Source: Prado023 sp963788325
GTDB lineage: Bacteria; Actinomycetota; Actinomycetes; S36-B12; CAIYMF01
Length of the DNA: 64,000 nt
Assembly (NCBI GenBank): GCA_963788325.1
Contig: CAWBGJ010000015.1
Span: 124,001-188,000 of the forward strand
Direction: 5' to 3'
Below are positions 62,943 to 64,000 of this stretch, piece by piece. The translations under genes and the position numbers were made by a program. Below the pieces are notes generated by a model. That model was not told the origin of the DNA and did not search any database. It saw nothing but the letters and a program-made list of their open reading frames with translations. The first letter of the stretch is position 1. The number at the start of each line of letters is the position of its first letter.

Positions 62943-63968
62943 TCACCGCCAGCGCAGGTTCGCCACCAGCTTGCCGTCGACCCCGCCACCGGCCAGCCGG
63001 TCGAGGGCCTCGGGGATGTCCTCGAAGGCGATCACCTCGATGTCCGGGGGATGCAGGTGGCCCTCGACGATCAGGCGCATCAACCGGTCGAGGCCCCAGG
63101 CCAGCCACCGTCTGCCGTCGTAGCCGCCGTGGGTGTAGGCGGCCCCCAGCGCCACCTCGGAGATCGTGGGCGCGAGACCGAACGCGGGGATCGCTGCCAA
63201 GTCCGGCCGGCCGCTCACGCTGACCAGGTGTCCCGCATGGCGCAGCAGGTCCAGGCCCTCGGTGGCCGAGCGACTCGACACCGTGTCGATGAGCGCATCC
63301 ACGCCGTTCGGGGCGATCGCCCGCACCTGGTCGGCGAAGTCCGGGGCCCGGTAGTCCAGCACCCAGAGGGCGCCCAGAGCCCGTACTGCCTGCTCGTTCT
63401 CCGGGCGTGCCGTGGCGATCACCTTGGCGCCGAACAGCTTGGCCAGCTGCACCGCGAAGGAGCCCACCCCGCCCGACGCCCCGTGGATCAGCACGGTCTG
63501 CCCCGAGATCTGGCGCAGTCGTCGCTCGACGGCATCCAGCGCCGTGAGCCCTGCGCTGGGCAGGCTGGCCGCTGCGATCGGGTCCAGCGCACTGGGCAGG
63601 ACCGCCAGCGCCTCGGGTGCCACCGCCACGTGCTGGGCGAACCCACCCGCCTCGCGCAGGTCCTGGTGCAGGACCACGCGAGTGCCGGGCCGGGGCAGCA
63701 GCCAGCCATGCGTGCGGCGGGCGGCGGCCTCTGCGTGCACAGCGACGACCCGGCCAGCGATATCCAGACCGGGCACGATCGGATAGGTCCAGGCCGCGTG
63801 GCCACGCGCGACAGTGCGCGCATCCACCGGATTGAGCCCGACTGCCTCGACCTCCACGAGCACCTCCACCTCCCGGCGGTGGATCGCTGGGGCCCGCCAG
63901 GGACTCGGGAGGTCGACCAGGCGCATAGTTCCGGGCGGACCGGGGCGGTCCAGCAGCCACGCGCGCAT
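62943..63968 (-). CDS. Zinc-independent MDR-family quinone/alcohol oxidoreductase
   Basis: 341 aa from ATG 63968 (ATG 63980 possible). GroES-like N-terminal domain (VEVLVEVEAVGLNPVDARTV, VPGLDIAGRVVAV) and NADPH-binding LIHGASGGVGSFAVQLAKLF with VSSRSATEGLDLLRHAGHLV. The structural and catalytic zinc cysteines are missing, as in quinone-oxidoreductase-type enzymes. It would reduce quinones or enones with NADPH in the cytoplasm. Stand-alone. Confidence 0.88.
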   Translation of the reverse strand: MRAWLLDRPGPPGTMRLVDLPSPWRAPAIHRREVEVLVEVEAVGLNPVDARTVARGHAAWTYPIVPGLDIAGRVVAVHAEAAARRTHGWLLPRPGTRVVLHQDLREAGGFAQHVAVAPEALAVLPSALDPIAAASLPSAGLTALDAVERRLRQISGQTVLIHGASGGVGSFAVQLAKLFGAKVIATARPENEQAVRALGALWVLDYRAPDFADQVRAIAPNGVDALIDTVSSRSATEGLDLLRHAGHLVSVSGRPDLAAIPAFGLAPTISEVALGAAYTHGGYDGRRWLAWGLDRLMRLIVEGHLHPPDIEVIAFEDIPEALDRLAGGGVDGKLVANLRWR

Positions 63969-64000
63969 GGGAGCCAGCATCCCATCCGGGCCCGCCCGAT

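Overview
This 64 kb window is high-GC chromosomal DNA (roughly 70% G+C by eye) from an actinobacterium (Actinomycetota). The evidence is gene content and order: thyX-dapA-rnj-ftsK-rimO-pgsA-pncC-clgR-(lhr)-DUF3046-recA-recX-miaB-miaA-dapF-hflX-dinG, then lexA divergent from a LysM gene, nrdR-nrdJ, the principal sigma factor, and the zinc-ribbon gene/parE pair. This is the conserved actinobacterial recA-lexA-hrdB neighbourhood. Genus and order cannot be fixed by reading alone. I see no tRNA, rRNA, insertion sequence, prophage or CRISPR array; nearly all of the window is core genome with short intergenic gaps.

Layout. 1-3056: a probable sugar-catabolism island (FGGY kinase, divergent from a class III aminotransferase and a class II aldolase). 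3165-7045: membrane proteins, an MFS transporter, a 26-residue membrane peptide and gap. 7188-17541: a co-directional run for thymidylate synthesis (ThyX), a CofE-like ligase, lysine/peptidoglycan precursors (DapA), RNase J, FtsK, RimO, PgsA, PncC and ClgR. 17645-22369: the large helicase Lhr on the minus strand. 22437-31282: DNA repair and tRNA modification (RecA, RecX, MiaB, MiaA), DapF, HflX and DinG. 31339-38559: peroxiredoxin, DUF2252, the LexA/LysM SOS module and the NrdR/B12-dependent ribonucleotide reductase module. 38730-44633: membrane, SDR, GreA-like, DUF4192, acyltransferase and patatin genes. 44700-48512: metY behind a SAM-IV-type riboswitch, a universal stress protein and the principal sigma factor. 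48551-51803: an orphan PilB-type ATPase divergent from GuaB1. 52068-59651: SRPBCC protein, HrpA, small membrane/zinc proteins and ParE. 59653-63968: a ferredoxin-NADP reductase/carbonic anhydrase pair, YihY, a small cysteine-rich protein under an iron box, and a quinone oxidoreductase.

Regulation is unusually readable. An SOS box lies in the recA promoter and another between lexA and the LysM gene. An NrdR-type box sits at the nrdR start site, a DtxR/IdeR-type box covers the -35 region of a 42-aa cysteine-rich protein, and a SAM-IV-type riboswitch precedes metY. Eight genes carry a TANNNT -10 hexamer ending exactly 6 nt before the start codon, and two carry it 7 nt before, the signature of leaderless transcription.

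Sequence quality caveat: three genes contain single-base frame disruptions (FGGY kinase twice, lhr twice as a compensating pair, nrdJ once), several in or beside homopolymers. Because nrdJ and lhr are otherwise intact, assembly indels are the likeliest cause, and coordinates there should be treated as approximate.
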